Of a DNA stretch of 64,000 nt, positions 52,291-61,487 are shown one piece after another; positions within the stretch are counted from its first letter, which is position 1, and each line of letters starts with the position of its first letter. A program made the position numbers and the translations under genes. This DNA comes from Rhizobium sp. BK196 (lineage in GTDB: Bacteria > Pseudomonadota > Alphaproteobacteria > Rhizobiales > Rhizobiaceae): contig NZ_JACHZB010000003.1 in NCBI RefSeq assembly GCF_014193255.1, positions 1 to 64,000 on the forward strand. The letters are read 5' to 3'. Under the pieces are notes generated by a model. The model was not told the DNA's origin. It saw only the letters and a list, made by a program, of their open reading frames with translations, and did no database searches.

Positions 52291-53904
52291 CTATTCAAGG
52301 AATGTCATCGGGTTGACCGGGGACGCATCCTTGCGAACCTCGAAGTGCACCTGCGGCTGCTTGACGTTGCCGCTCATGCCCGACATGGCGACCGTCTGGC
52401 CACGCTGGATCTTCTGGCCGCGGGTGACGCTCAGCGTGTCGGCGTTGCCGTAGACGGTGACGGTCCCGTCGTCGTGACGAACAAGTACCGTGTTGCCGAG
52501 TTCCTTCAGGCCATTACCGGCATAGATGACCACGCCGTTTTCAGCAGCCTTGATCGCCGTGCCCTGCGGAACCGAGATATCGATGCCATCATTGCGGCTG
52601 CCGTTGACGTTGGCGCCATAAGCAGCGATCACCTGGCCGCGAACCGGCCAGCGATATTTGCCGATGCCGGTTGCTTCCGGAGCGGCAGCGCTGACATCGG
52701 ACTTCTTCTCGACATCATCGACCGTCTGTGTCGCGGCAGGAGCCTTGTAAGGCGCCGGCTGCGCGGAGGCAGTCTGCACCGGGGCTGCGGCCGGCTGAGC
52801 GGGCTTGACCTGCTCGACCTTCTGCGCCGGGATGGAGGCCGTCTTGATAGTGTCGGCGGAAACTCCGCCGTTCGGGATCTTCAGTTCCTGGCCAATGCGG
52901 ATCGAGCTTGCCGACAGATTGTTGGCTGCCTTGATATCGTCGATGTTGGCGCCCGTCGCCTTGGCGATCTTGGCAAGCGAGTCTCCCTGCTTGACTGTAT
53001 AGGTGCCCGCAGCGCCATTCGGATTCTTGCCGCCTGCCGGTGGCGCCTTGCCTGTCGGGTCTGCGTTAGCGACGGTCTTGTCGCGAGCCGAATTGGCACC
53101 GGGAATGACAGCAACCTTCTGCTCCTGGCCCTTCGTCGGCTGCGGCAGGTTGCCGGGCTTGGAAAGATCAGCGGACTGGGCTGCGGCCTTGGCGGCATTG
53201 TTGCCGCCGTTAAAGGTCGGGATGAGGATCGCTTGGCCGGGCTGCGCCGCGGAAGCCGTCTTCAGATTGTTGACACGCAGGATTTCCTTTTCCGGAACGC
53301 CATAGCGGCGGGAAAGGACAGCGATGTTTTCACCCGGGCGCAGCGTCACCGACGGAGCATTGATCCCCGACCAGCCCGAAACCTTCGGCGTCGTGCCCGT
53401 CGTCAGCGTATCGGGAGCAACCTTCGGAGCATTCACACCTGCCGGAGCGATGCGATCAGGCTTCGGGGCGGACGGGAACGGTTGAGCGAGAGCGACATCC
53501 CTTTCCCGCTGCCGAGGAGAAACGGATCCTGCGCTCGGTGGCGCGAGTTCGGTGCGCTGAACGGAAACCGGTGCGGATGCCATCCGTGCGGGGGAGCCTG
53601 AGGAGGCGACCGGATCATAGCTCGGGCGGCCCGGATAGGGCTGGTTCATCGCCCCATTCTGAGCGTAGGACGGCTGCATGGCCGAACCACCGAGATCGGC
53701 ACGCGGCACCGGGTCGCCCTGCGGCCCGTTGAAACTCCTGCGCGGGATCGAATTTGTCGTCATCTGATCCTGCCCGGAAGAGGAAAACAGACTGCCGAAA
53801 CGTGTTACATCTGAGCTGCAGCCCGTTGCTGCACTCGCCAGCAAGGCGACGACCAGAAGATTGCCGGCCGATTTCCCGAACTTCGGCGAAAGACTGAAAC
53901 GCAT
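52291..53904 (-). CDS. NlpD/DipM-like lipoprotein: two LysM domains and a degenerate LytM domain
   Basis: 537 residues from MRFSLSPKFGK at 53904. Signal with lipobox-like ATGC (Cys near 29). After a long linker, LysM-1 (VTLRPGENIAVLSRRYGVP) and LysM-2 (GTYTVKQGDSLAKIAKATG) are followed by a C-terminal M23 (LytM) domain. The catalytic His are replaced: SRNDGIDI instead of H-x-GIDI, YGNADT instead of YAHL, and QVHFE instead of HLHFE. Such degenerate LytM proteins activate cell-separation amidases (NlpD, EnvC; DipM in Caulobacter) rather than cutting murein. Upstream of pcm-surE on the same strand. Confidence 0.87.
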   Translation of the reverse strand: MRFSLSPKFGKSAGNLLVVALLASAATGCSSDVTRFGSLFSSSGQDQMTTNSIPRRSFNGPQGDPVPRADLGGSAMQPSYAQNGAMNQPYPGRPSYDPVASSGSPARMASAPVSVQRTELAPPSAGSVSPRQRERDVALAQPFPSAPKPDRIAPAGVNAPKVAPDTLTTGTTPKVSGWSGINAPSVTLRPGENIAVLSRRYGVPEKEILRVNNLKTASAAQPGQAILIPTFNGGNNAAKAAAQSADLSKPGNLPQPTKGQEQKVAVIPGANSARDKTVANADPTGKAPPAGGKNPNGAAGTYTVKQGDSLAKIAKATGANIDDIKAANNLSASSIRIGQELKIPNGGVSADTIKTASIPAQKVEQVKPAQPAAAPVQTASAQPAPYKAPAATQTVDDVEKKSDVSAAAPEATGIGKYRWPVRGQVIAAYGANVNGSRNDGIDISVPQGTAIKAAENGVVIYAGNGLKELGNTVLVRHDDGTVTVYGNADTLSVTRGQKIQRGQTVAMSGMSGNVKQPQVHFEVRKDASPVNPMTFLE

Positions 53905-54064
53905 GACTCGACCCACTTAGAACGCAACCATTTGTGAATCTATTAAAGCGCGTTAGTGTTACCATGCGGTTAAGGCGCTGGAATCAGTGCTATATTTTTG
54001 AGAACTTGATAACCATAAGTTTGCGGGCGAAAAATCATAGCCGCCGGACCTTGCGCCCGCTGGT

Positions 54065-54718
54065 CTAAAGCTGTGAAGCAAGCCTTGGAACAATCGGCAG
54101 ATAGGGAGCGTCGAAAAGCTCTTCCCGCTCAAAACGGCTGCCCGTCTTCGTCAGCCGCACCATGCGGCATTCATTCTCGGAGATGATCAGCGGCGCAATC
54201 ATGGAACCGCCGGACACCAGCTGATCTGCATAGAAGCGCGGCATGGAATTGAAGGCGGCCGTAACGAGGATGCGATCGAAAGTACCCTCGCCCTGCATGC
54301 CGTTGCTGCCATCGGCCTGACGGATAATGACGCTGCGCAGACTGAGGGCTTCCATGCGGCGCTGGGCCGAAAGCGCCAGGGTCTTATAACGATCGACCGT
54401 CAACACGCGTTCCGCAATGCGACCGATGACCGCCGCAGTAAAGCCGCTGCCTGTGCCGATTTCGAGCACGCGCTGGCCAGGACGGACCTTCAGGTGATGC
54501 AGAAGTCGGACGGCGAAATCGACGCCCTCAAGAAAGGCCCCGCACTCGATTGGGATCGTGCGGCTGGAATATGCGTTCTCGGCAAATTGCGGCGGTACGA
54601 AAAGCGAGCGCGGCGTCTGCTCGACCGCCGTCAGCAGATCGATGTCGGAAATGCCTTCCGCGCGCAATCTCAAGACCAGCGCTGCGAAGCCTTCCTTCTC
54701 GGCCAGTTTTGCCGTCAA
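54065..54718 (-). CDS. pcm: Protein-L-isoaspartate O-methyltransferase
   Basis: 217 residues. SAM-binding motif [17 protein letters not shown]; upstream [41 protein letters not shown] as motif II. It methylates isoaspartyl residues in aged proteins for repair. It overlaps surE by 4 bases (ATGA), the standard surE-pcm pairing. Start ATG at 54718. Confidence 0.94.
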   Translation of the reverse strand: MTAKLAEKEGFAALVLRLRAEGISDIDLLTAVEQTPRSLFVPPQFAENAYSSRTIPIECGAFLEGVDFAVRLLHHLKVRPGQRVLEIGTGSGFTAAVIGRIAERVLTVDRYKTLALSAQRRMEALSLRSVIIRQADGSNGMQGEGTFDRILVTAAFNSMPRFYADQLVSGGSMIAPLIISENECRMVRLTKTGSRFEREELFDAPYLPIVPRLASQL

Positions 54719-55488
54719 CCCTTTACTCCGTGTCCGAGCGCCCGCGCTACGCGGTCCGTCACGGAATAATCGGTCAGATCAAGTTTCAAAGGTGTTACTG
54801 AAATCCTATTATGCTTGAGAGCGTGAATATCGCTGCCCTCGGTAAAGGCGCCGGCGCGCTCGCCGAATTTCAGCCAGTAATAGGGGAAGCCGCGGCCATC
54901 CGTGCGCGCATCGACCTGCAGATTGAAGGCAAGCTTGCCCTGCGCCGTCACTTCGACGCCCTCGACTTCATCAGGACGGCAGTTCGGGAAGTTGAGGTTC
55001 AGGAAGGTGCCTTCAGGAAGATCGACGGTCATCAGGCTTTCGAGCAGCGCGGGCGCGTGCGCCTCGCAGACCTCCCAGGGCAGGATGCGGGCACCGTCAT
55101 CATAGCTATAGGCCTGGCTGAGCGCGAAGGAACGCACGCCCTGCATCGTGCCCTCGATGGCGCCGGCGATCGTGCCGGAATAGGTTACGTCGTCGGCGAC
55201 GTTGGAGCCGGAGTTGACGCCGGACAGAATGAGGTCCGGCTTGAAATCCAGCACCTGCTTGACACCCATGATGACGCAATCGGTCGGCGTGCCGCGCAGC
55301 GCATAATGCTTGTCGGAAATCTTCCGGAGCCTGAGCGGCTCCGAAAGGCTGAGCGAATGCGCAAGGCCGCTCTGGTCGGTTTCGGGGGCGACGATCCAGA
55401 CATCGTCGGAAAGCGCCCTTGCGATCCGTTCCAGCGCACCCAAGCCTTCGGCATGGATACCGTCGTCATTCGTCAGCAGGATGCGCAT
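54715..55488 (-). CDS. surE: 5'-nucleotidase SurE
   Basis: 257 residues. SurE signature: [14 protein letters not shown] with metal ligands Asp8 and Asp9, [36 protein letters not shown]. It removes phosphate from nucleoside monophosphates and is tied to stationary-phase survival. Four bases after serS, coupled to pcm. Confidence 0.96.
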   Translation of the reverse strand: MRILLTNDDGIHAEGLGALERIARALSDDVWIVAPETDQSGLAHSLSLSEPLRLRKISDKHYALRGTPTDCVIMGVKQVLDFKPDLILSGVNSGSNVADDVTYSGTIAGAIEGTMQGVRSFALSQAYSYDDGARILPWEVCEAHAPALLESLMTVDLPEGTFLNLNFPNCRPDEVEGVEVTAQGKLAFNLQVDARTDGRGFPYYWLKFGERAGAFTEGSDIHALKHNRISVTPLKLDLTDYSVTDRVARALGHGVKG

Positions 55489-55492
55489 TGTC

Positions 55493-56776
55493 TCAAGCCG
55501 CCCGTTCGATCTTCGTCAAACCGCCCATATAGGGCAGCAAAACGTCCGGAATCGCGACGGAACCATCCTCGTTCAGATAATTTTCGAGAACCGCGATCAG
55601 GCAGCGGCCGACCGCCGTACCGGAGCCGTTCAGCGTGTGAACGAATTTCGTCGCTTTGTCGTCCTTGCCGCGATAGCGGGCGTTCATACGTCGCGCCTGG
55701 AAATCACCGCAAACGGAGCAGGACGAGATTTCACGGAAAGTGTTCTGGCCCGGCAGCCAGACTTCGAGGTCGTAGGTCTTGCGCGAACCGAAACCCATAT
55801 CGCCGGTGCAGAGCGTCATGGTGCGGAAATGCAGTCCGAGGCGCTTCAGCACTTCTTCAGCACAGGCAGTCATGCGCTCATGCTCGGCAATCGAGCTTTC
55901 GGCATCCGTGATCGAGACCAGCTCGCACTTCCAGAACTGATGCTGGCGCAGCATGCCGCGCGTGTCGCGGCCGGCCGAACCCGCTTCCGAGCGGAAGGAC
56001 GGGGTCAAGGCGGTGAAGCGCAGCGGCAGCTTTTCCTGGTCGAGGATTTCCTCGCGCACTAGATTGGTCAGCGTCACCTCAGCCGTCGGGATGAGATAGC
56101 GACCGTCCGTCGTCTTGAACAGATCCTCTTCGAACTTCGGCAGGCTGCCGGTGCCGAACACGGCTTCGGCGCGCACCATCAGCGGCGAGCTGACTTCGGT
56201 ATAGCCGTGCTCGCTTGTGTGAAGGTCGATCATGAACTGGCCGAGCGCCCGTTCAAGTCTCGCGAGCGGCCCGGTCAGAACCGTGAAGCGCGAACCGGAG
56301 AGCTTGGCAGCACGGTCGAAATCCATATAGCCGAGCGCCTCGCCGATTTCGAAATGCTCCTTCGGCGTGTGGTTCCAACGCGGCTTTTCGCCGGCGATGC
56401 GGGTGACGACATTGTCGTGTTCGTCCTTGCCGACAGGTACGTCGTCAAACGGTACGTTCGGAATACGCGAGAGCTGATCGTTGAGTTCGGCGGAAAGCGC
56501 ACGCTCTTCCTCTTCGGCAGCCGGCAGCGTTTCTTTGATCTCGGCGACCTCGGCCTTCAGCTTGTCGGCAAGCTCGGCATTCTTCTGCGCCATGGCAGCA
56601 CCGATCTCCTTGGAGGCGGCGTTGCGGCGGGAGAGCAGGTCCTGCGCCTTCTGCACCGCGGAGCGGCGCTTTTCGTCAAGGGCGATGAGAGATTGCGACA
56701 GAGGTTCCGCGCCGCGCTTGGCAAGGGCGGCATCGAGAGCCTCGGGATTCTCACGGATCCATTTGATATCGAGCAT
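55493..56776 (-). CDS. serS: Seryl-tRNA synthetase
   Basis: 427 residues from [15 protein letters not shown] at 56776; a longer frame to 56851 is rejected. An N-terminal coiled-coil arm (about 30-100), then the class II core with motif 2 [23 protein letters not shown] residues (FRSEAG) and motif 3 [16 protein letters not shown]. It charges tRNA-Ser and selenocysteine tRNA. Downstream of tatC on the same strand. Confidence 0.97.
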   Translation of the reverse strand: MLDIKWIRENPEALDAALAKRGAEPLSQSLIALDEKRRSAVQKAQDLLSRRNAASKEIGAAMAQKNAELADKLKAEVAEIKETLPAAEEEERALSAELNDQLSRIPNVPFDDVPVGKDEHDNVVTRIAGEKPRWNHTPKEHFEIGEALGYMDFDRAAKLSGSRFTVLTGPLARLERALGQFMIDLHTSEHGYTEVSSPLMVRAEAVFGTGSLPKFEEDLFKTTDGRYLIPTAEVTLTNLVREEILDQEKLPLRFTALTPSFRSEAGSAGRDTRGMLRQHQFWKCELVSITDAESSIAEHERMTACAEEVLKRLGLHFRTMTLCTGDMGFGSRKTYDLEVWLPGQNTFREISSCSVCGDFQARRMNARYRGKDDKATKFVHTLNGSGTAVGRCLIAVLENYLNEDGSVAIPDVLLPYMGGLTKIERAA

Positions 56777-56869
56777 CGTCGTTCCAGATCGTTTCAACAG
56801 ACATGAACCGGTCGGAGAAACCCCCGACCGGATGGAAACGGCAGAACTCAAGGAAGTATCGCGAACCGC

Positions 56870-57697
56870 TCAGACGCTGTCCGTCTTGGAGACCTCAGAG
56901 GATTCGCTAGCCTCTTCAAGCGCCTGCTGGGAACGCTGACGCTCCACGAGTCGTGCCGCGTAGATGGAAATCTCGTAGAGAAGGATCGTCGGCAGCGCAA
57001 GACCGATCTGGGACATCGGATCAGGCGGCGTCAGGACAGCAGCCACCACGAAGGCGAGCACGATCGCGAACTTGCGCTTTTCGGCGAGCCACTGCGACGT
57101 CAGAAGGCCGACGCGGGCGAGAAGCGTGGTGATGACCGGCAGCTGAAAGACGAGGCCGAAGGAGAAGACCAGCGTCATGATGAGGCTCAGATATTCCGAG
57201 ACCTTCGGCAAGAGCGAGATCGCCACCTCATCGTGGCCCGGCGCTTGCTGCATCGACAGGAAGAACCACATGACCATCGGCGTGAAGAAGAAATAGACCA
57301 GCGCGCCGCCCATGAGGAACAGGATGGGCGATGCGATCAGGAACGGCAGGAAAGCCTGTCGTTCGTTCTTGTAGAGGCCAGGAGCGACGAACTTGTAGAT
57401 CTGTGCTGCGATGATCGGGAAGGCGATCACAAGCCCGCCGAACATGGCGACCTTGACCTGCGTGAAGAAGAACTCCTGCGGCGCCGTATAGATCAGCTGC
57501 GCTTTCTCGACATCGAGATTGGCCCAGCTGACGGCAAGCTTGTAGGGGTAGACGAGGTAATTGAAGATGTGCTTGGCGAAGATGAAGCACACGATGAAGG
57601 CGATGAAGAAGGCAGCGATCGACCAGATCAGCCGCGTGCGCAGCTCCATCAGGTGCTCGATCAAGGGCTGCGGCTTGTCTTGTATATCACCGCTCAT
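56870..57697 (-). CDS. tatC: Twin-arginine translocase subunit TatC
   Basis: 275 residues with six membrane helices. Conserved N-terminus QPLIEHLMELRTRLIW with Glu, and FAPGLYKNERQAFLPF, plus VLTPPDPMSQIGLALP. It recognises twin-arginine signal peptides. Start overlaps the tatB stop by 4 bases. Confidence 0.97.
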   Translation of the reverse strand: MSGDIQDKPQPLIEHLMELRTRLIWSIAAFFIAFIVCFIFAKHIFNYLVYPYKLAVSWANLDVEKAQLIYTAPQEFFFTQVKVAMFGGLVIAFPIIAAQIYKFVAPGLYKNERQAFLPFLIASPILFLMGGALVYFFFTPMVMWFFLSMQQAPGHDEVAISLLPKVSEYLSLIMTLVFSFGLVFQLPVITTLLARVGLLTSQWLAEKRKFAIVLAFVVAAVLTPPDPMSQIGLALPTILLYEISIYAARLVERQRSQQALEEASESSEVSKTDSV

Positions 57698-58335
57698 GCC
57701 TCGTCCTTCTTCTTTTTAGCGGCCGGCTTTGCAACAGTGGTCGGCTTCTTTGTTGCAGCAGCGCGCTTCGGCTTCTCGACCGGTGATGCGACCAACGCGA
57801 CCGCGTCAGCTTTGGCTGCAGCCTTCACACGCGGCTTACGCACCGCCTTCGGCTTTTCGGCCACGGCGACCGGAGCAACGGGGGCGGCAGCGACCGGCTG
57901 CGGCGCAGGAACGACCGGCGGCGTTTCCGGCAGGCTCATGGACGGCGCCGGCACGGAAACTTCCGCAGGCGGCACTTCCGTCGCAGTCTCGGCGCCATGC
58001 TCTAGCGGGCGCTGCTCTGCCGGCTTCTCGACCTTGGTCGAATTCTGCAGGTCGGCCTTGATCTCGTTGCCCATCTGGCGCAGCGGGTTCATCGCCTCGC
58101 GCAGGCTATTGACCGGGTTGAGCTTCTGAGCGTCGCTGATCGTGCTCCGCACGTCATCAAGTTCGGCTTCGCGCAGCGCTTCGTCGAACTGGGCACGAAA
58201 CTCGCCCGCGACCTTGCGGGCACGTGCCGTCATCTTGCCGAAAGCGCGCAGCATCGGCGGCAAATCCTTGGGACCGACAACCACGATCAGAACGACCGCG
58301 ATAACCAAGAGTTCGGTCCAGCCAATATCGAACAT
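57694..58335 (-). CDS. tatB: Twin-arginine translocase subunit TatB
   Basis: 213 residues. One N-terminal helix (MFDIGWTELLVIAVVLIVVVGPKDLP) with the Gly-Pro hinge, an amphipathic helix (MLRAFGKMTARARKVAGEF), then a long Pro/Ala/Lys-rich tail of about 130 residues, with the basic end RAAATKKPTTVAKPAAKKKK. The tail is longer and more basic than in E. coli TatB. AGGAGCCTTGC precedes ATG. Confidence 0.94.
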   Translation of the reverse strand: MFDIGWTELLVIAVVLIVVVGPKDLPPMLRAFGKMTARARKVAGEFRAQFDEALREAELDDVRSTISDAQKLNPVNSLREAMNPLRQMGNEIKADLQNSTKVEKPAEQRPLEHGAETATEVPPAEVSVPAPSMSLPETPPVVPAPQPVAAAPVAPVAVAEKPKAVRKPRVKAAAKADAVALVASPVEKPKRAAATKKPTTVAKPAAKKKKDEA

Positions 58336-58386
58336 GCAAGGCTCCTGAACGGGCGGCGCGGGGGCTGCGCCCTTTCCCGTACGTAA

Positions 58387-58578
58387 TTACTTCGTTTCGT
58401 CGGCCTTGTGATCGACGGTCTTTGCGGTTTCCGGCGCGTCTTCGTCCGTCATGCCCTTCTTGAAGCTCTTGATGCCTTTGGCAACGTCGCCCATCAGTTC
58501 GGGGATCTTGCCGCGGCCGAACAACAAAAGCACGATGGCCAGAACGATAAGCCAGTGCCACATGCTAAAAGAACCCAT
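58387..58578 (-). CDS. tatA: Twin-arginine translocase subunit TatA
   Basis: 63 residues from [16 protein letters not shown] at 58578; an ATG two codons upstream is too close to GGGAG. Helix [24 protein letters not shown], an amphipathic helix with FKKGM, and an acidic tail. It forms the size-adjusting pore of the Tat system. First gene of tatA-tatB-tatC-serS. Confidence 0.95.
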   Translation of the reverse strand: MGSFSMWHWLIVLAIVLLLFGRGKIPELMGDVAKGIKSFKKGMTDEDAPETAKTVDHKADETK

Positions 58579-58760
58579 TACCATACTCCCTGTTGCGGTG
58601 TTCCCTCGATGTAAGAATTTCCGATCTGGTTTCCAACATCAATCCTTCTGGATTGAGCTTAATGTCACGGTATCGGCCTTTGTGACAAGCCATTCATCTA
58701 TCGAAAAGTCGTGATTGACATTGTTTTGCGCGGGCGTGGCAAAAGCAAGACCAGCCGTCG

Positions 58761-59483
58761 CTATTCCTCAGAAGCGCCGCCGGGCGCCAGCAGCCCGAGT
58801 TCCTCGAGATCCATCTGAGTGATCGGATCCTCGTCCTCGGTCAGTTCGTCGTTCATGAGGGGCGAAGGAATGTTGAAATTGGCGGGGATGCGACCAGAGA
58901 GAAGGCCGGCACCCTTCAGCTCTTCGAGACCCGGCAGGTCGCGCAATTCCTCGAGGCCGAAATGGTCGAGAAAATCTCGCGTCGTGCCGAGCGTCACCGG
59001 CCGGCCCGGCGTGCGGCGGCGGCCACGGAACCGCACCCAGCCCGCTTCCATCAGCACGTCGAGCGTGCCGCGCGAGGTCTGTACGCCCCTGATATCCTCG
59101 ATCTCGGCGCGCGTCACCGGCTGGTGATAAGCGATGATCGCCAGCACTTCCAGCGCTGCGCGGGAGAGCTTGCGGACCTCATTCTCATCGCGACGGATGA
59201 AGAAGGAGAGGTCAGCGGCAGTGCGGAAGGCCCAGGCATCATCGACCTGCACGAGATTGACGCCCCGCGGCGCGTAGTGGTCCTTCAGGCGCAGCATGAT
59301 CTCGCGCGCATTAAAGCCCTTCGGCAGACGCTCGGTGATGAAGCCTTCGGATACCGGCTGGGCGGAGGCGAAGACCAGCGCTTCGGCTATACGCTCCGCT
59401 TCGATCTCCGCCTGCAGATTGCGGAAAGCGTCTTTGCCTTCCCCATCTTCACCTTCAAAGTCCTCGTCCTGCGCGCCGATCAA
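58761..59483 (-). CDS. scpB: Chromosome segregation and condensation protein ScpB
   Basis: 240 residues from TTG at 59483, with CAGGAG upstream. Winged-helix ScpB: EAERIAEALVFASAQPVSE, LAAIAYHQPVTRAEIEDIRG-type core (IIAYHQPVTRAEIEDIRGV), GRRRTPGRPVTLGTTRDFLDHFGL. It works with ScpA and SMC. An acidic tail follows. Overlaps the scpA end by 4 bases. Confidence 0.94.
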   Translation of the reverse strand: MIGAQDEDFEGEDGEGKDAFRNLQAEIEAERIAEALVFASAQPVSEGFITERLPKGFNAREIMLRLKDHYAPRGVNLVQVDDAWAFRTAADLSFFIRRDENEVRKLSRAALEVLAIIAYHQPVTRAEIEDIRGVQTSRGTLDVLMEAGWVRFRGRRRTPGRPVTLGTTRDFLDHFGLEELRDLPGLEELKGAGLLSGRIPANFNIPSPLMNDELTEDEDPITQMDLEELGLLAPGGASEE

Positions 59484-60340
59484 TCCGACTGCTCCTGTTC
59501 GACCACCTGCAGGGTGGCATGTTTCGGGCCGCGGCGCATATAGATCGGCTGGAAGGCGCCATCCTGGCGGATTTCCAGCTTGCCCTCGCGCACCAGCTCC
59601 AGCGAGGCGGCGAAGGCACTGGCGACAGCGGTAACACGCTCGGCAGGGCTTGCGAGATAACGCAGCAGATATTGCTCGAGCGCCGTCCAGTCGACGATAT
59701 CGCCGATCATCTGGGTCAGCAGTTCGCGGGCATCAGTCAGCGACCAGACGTTGCGGCGCTCGATCGTCACCTGTGTAATGGCGTGACGCTGCCGCAATGA
59801 CGCATAAGCGCTCAGCAGATCGTAGAGATTGGCATCATAATCGGACTGATGGCGAGCGGGAATATGCTCCGGCGCGCCGCGGGCGAAGATATCCCGGCCG
59901 AGCCGGTTGCGATTGACGAGACCGTCGGCCACCTGGCGCATCGCTTCCAAACGCTTGAGACGGAAGGCGAGCGTTGCAGCCATCTCCTCACCCGAGGGGC
60001 CGTCGTCCTTGACCTGCTGCGGGATCAGCAGCCGCGACTTCAGGTAAGCGAGCCAGGCCGCCATGACGAGATAATCGGCAGCCAGCTCGATACGAATACG
60101 GCGCGCGGTTTCGATGAACTGCAGATATTGTTCCGCAAGGGCGAGAACGGAAATCCGCGACAGATCGACCTTCTGGTTGCGGGCCAGGTAAAGCAGCAGG
60201 TCGAGCGGGCCTTCGAAGCCCGCGACATCGATCACAAGGGCCGGCTCATGCGTAGCGCGCTCAGCGCCATTCTCCTGCCACAGCTTGTCCATCGGCGTCG
60301 ATGCCACCTGGGACCGCTCTGTACCCTTGATCGTGTTCAC
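59480..60340 (-). CDS. scpA: Chromosome segregation and condensation protein ScpA
   Basis: 286 residues from GTG at 60340, or 270 from ATG at 60292, which may be the true start as the GTG's ribosome site is too close. Kleisin family: FEGPLDLLLYLARNQKVDLSRISVLALAEQYLQFI, a long helical middle, and the C-terminal winged helix (VTAVASAFAASLELVREGKLEIRQDG). It bridges SMC and ScpB. Next to nagZ and upstream of scpB. Confidence 0.93.
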   Translation of the reverse strand: MNTIKGTERSQVASTPMDKLWQENGAERATHEPALVIDVAGFEGPLDLLLYLARNQKVDLSRISVLALAEQYLQFIETARRIRIELAADYLVMAAWLAYLKSRLLIPQQVKDDGPSGEEMAATLAFRLKRLEAMRQVADGLVNRNRLGRDIFARGAPEHIPARHQSDYDANLYDLLSAYASLRQRHAITQVTIERRNVWSLTDARELLTQMIGDIVDWTALEQYLLRYLASPAERVTAVASAFAASLELVREGKLEIRQDGAFQPIYMRRGPKHATLQVVEQEQSD

Positions 60341-60365
60341 CCTACCCTGCCTTTCCGGCCGTCCC

Positions 60366-61379
60366 TCATGCTATTGCGAAGATGGCGTCGAATTCCGCCC
60401 TTATCACCGCCTCTTCCGCAGAATCCGGCGTGGGGAAGCCTTCCTCGACGGCCTTCGCCCGTCCACGCGCAGGGCCTGCCAGCGGCGGTACATTTGCCAC
60501 GACCTGACGCATCTCGTCCATATGACCGTTGCAGTGCAGCACGATATCGCAGCCGCCTGCAATGATATTCGCCGCTCGTTCACCGATCGTGCCGGCGAGC
60601 GCGTTCATCGAGGTATCGTCCGACAGCAACAGTCCCTTGAAGCCAATCTCTGTGCGGATCACCTCATCGATCATCTTGCGGGAGGTGGTCGCCGGATTAT
60701 CGGGGTCGATGGCCGTGAAGACGACATGGCAGGTCATTGCCATCAACTCGTCCTTCATGGCGATGAAGGGCGGGAAGTCGTGCGCTTCCAGCTCCTCGCG
60801 CGACACCGTTACAACGGGCAGCTCCAGATGTGAATCCGCAAAACCGCGCCCATGCCCCGGCATGTGCTTCATGACGGGCAGCAGGCCGCCCGCTTTCAGC
60901 CCTTCGGCAGCAGCCCGGCCCATTTCCGTAACAGTGACGGGATCGCCGCCATAGGCCCTGTTGCCGATGACATTGCTGCTGCCTTCGACCGGCACGTCCA
61001 GCACCGGCAGGCAATCGACATTGATGCCGAACCTCTGGAGATCGAAGGCGTGCAGGCGCGACATCAGCCAAGCGGCGCGCAGCCCAAGCGCTCGATCGCG
61101 GCGATAAAGGTCGCCAAGCGCCTGCCCCGGCGGATAGTGCTGCAGGATTGGCGGGCGGATGCGCTGAACGCGACCGCCTTCCTGGTCGATCAGCACGGGC
61201 GCATGCCAGCCGACGCAATCGCGCAGCTCGGCAATGAGATCGCTGATCTGCTGGGCTTCGGAAATGTTACGTCCGAAGAGGATGAAGCCCCACGGGCGTT
61301 CTGCCCTATAAAAGGCCTTCTCTTCGTCGGTCAGCTTGAGGCCGCTGCAGCCAAGGATCGTTGCTTTTGATTCGGTCAT
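60366..61379 (-). CDS. nagZ: Beta-N-acetylhexosaminidase (glycoside hydrolase family 3)
   Basis: 337 residues from MTESKATILGCSG at 61379. GH3 signature MKHMPGHGRGFADSHLELP with His, and the catalytic Asp region LLLSDDTSMNAL. NagZ frees N-acetylglucosamine from recycled murein muropeptides in the cytoplasm. Transcribed into scpA with a 25-base gap, the usual nagZ-scpAB order in Rhizobiales. Confidence 0.95.
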   Translation of the reverse strand: MTESKATILGCSGLKLTDEEKAFYRAERPWGFILFGRNISEAQQISDLIAELRDCVGWHAPVLIDQEGGRVQRIRPPILQHYPPGQALGDLYRRDRALGLRAAWLMSRLHAFDLQRFGINVDCLPVLDVPVEGSSNVIGNRAYGGDPVTVTEMGRAAAEGLKAGGLLPVMKHMPGHGRGFADSHLELPVVTVSREELEAHDFPPFIAMKDELMAMTCHVVFTAIDPDNPATTSRKMIDEVIRTEIGFKGLLLSDDTSMNALAGTIGERAANIIAGGCDIVLHCNGHMDEMRQVVANVPPLAGPARGRAKAVEEGFPTPDSAEEAVIRAEFDAIFAIA

Positions 61380-61434
61380 GCTCGAATCATAAGGGCCGCC
61401 ACGCGAATTGCGAGCAAGGTCAAGCGCCATCCCA

Positions 61435-61465
61435 CAAAAAAGAACGGCGGGACAAGCCCGCCGTT
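61435..61465 (-). terminator. Intrinsic terminator of the SPOR-domain gene
   Basis: Perfect 9-bp stem AACGGCGGG / CCCGCCGTT (61443-61451 and 61457-61465), loop of 5, followed on the minus strand by C and six T. About 22 bases past the gene stop. Confidence 0.9.
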
Positions 61466-61487
61466 GCGATAAAGAAAGCCAGAAAGC

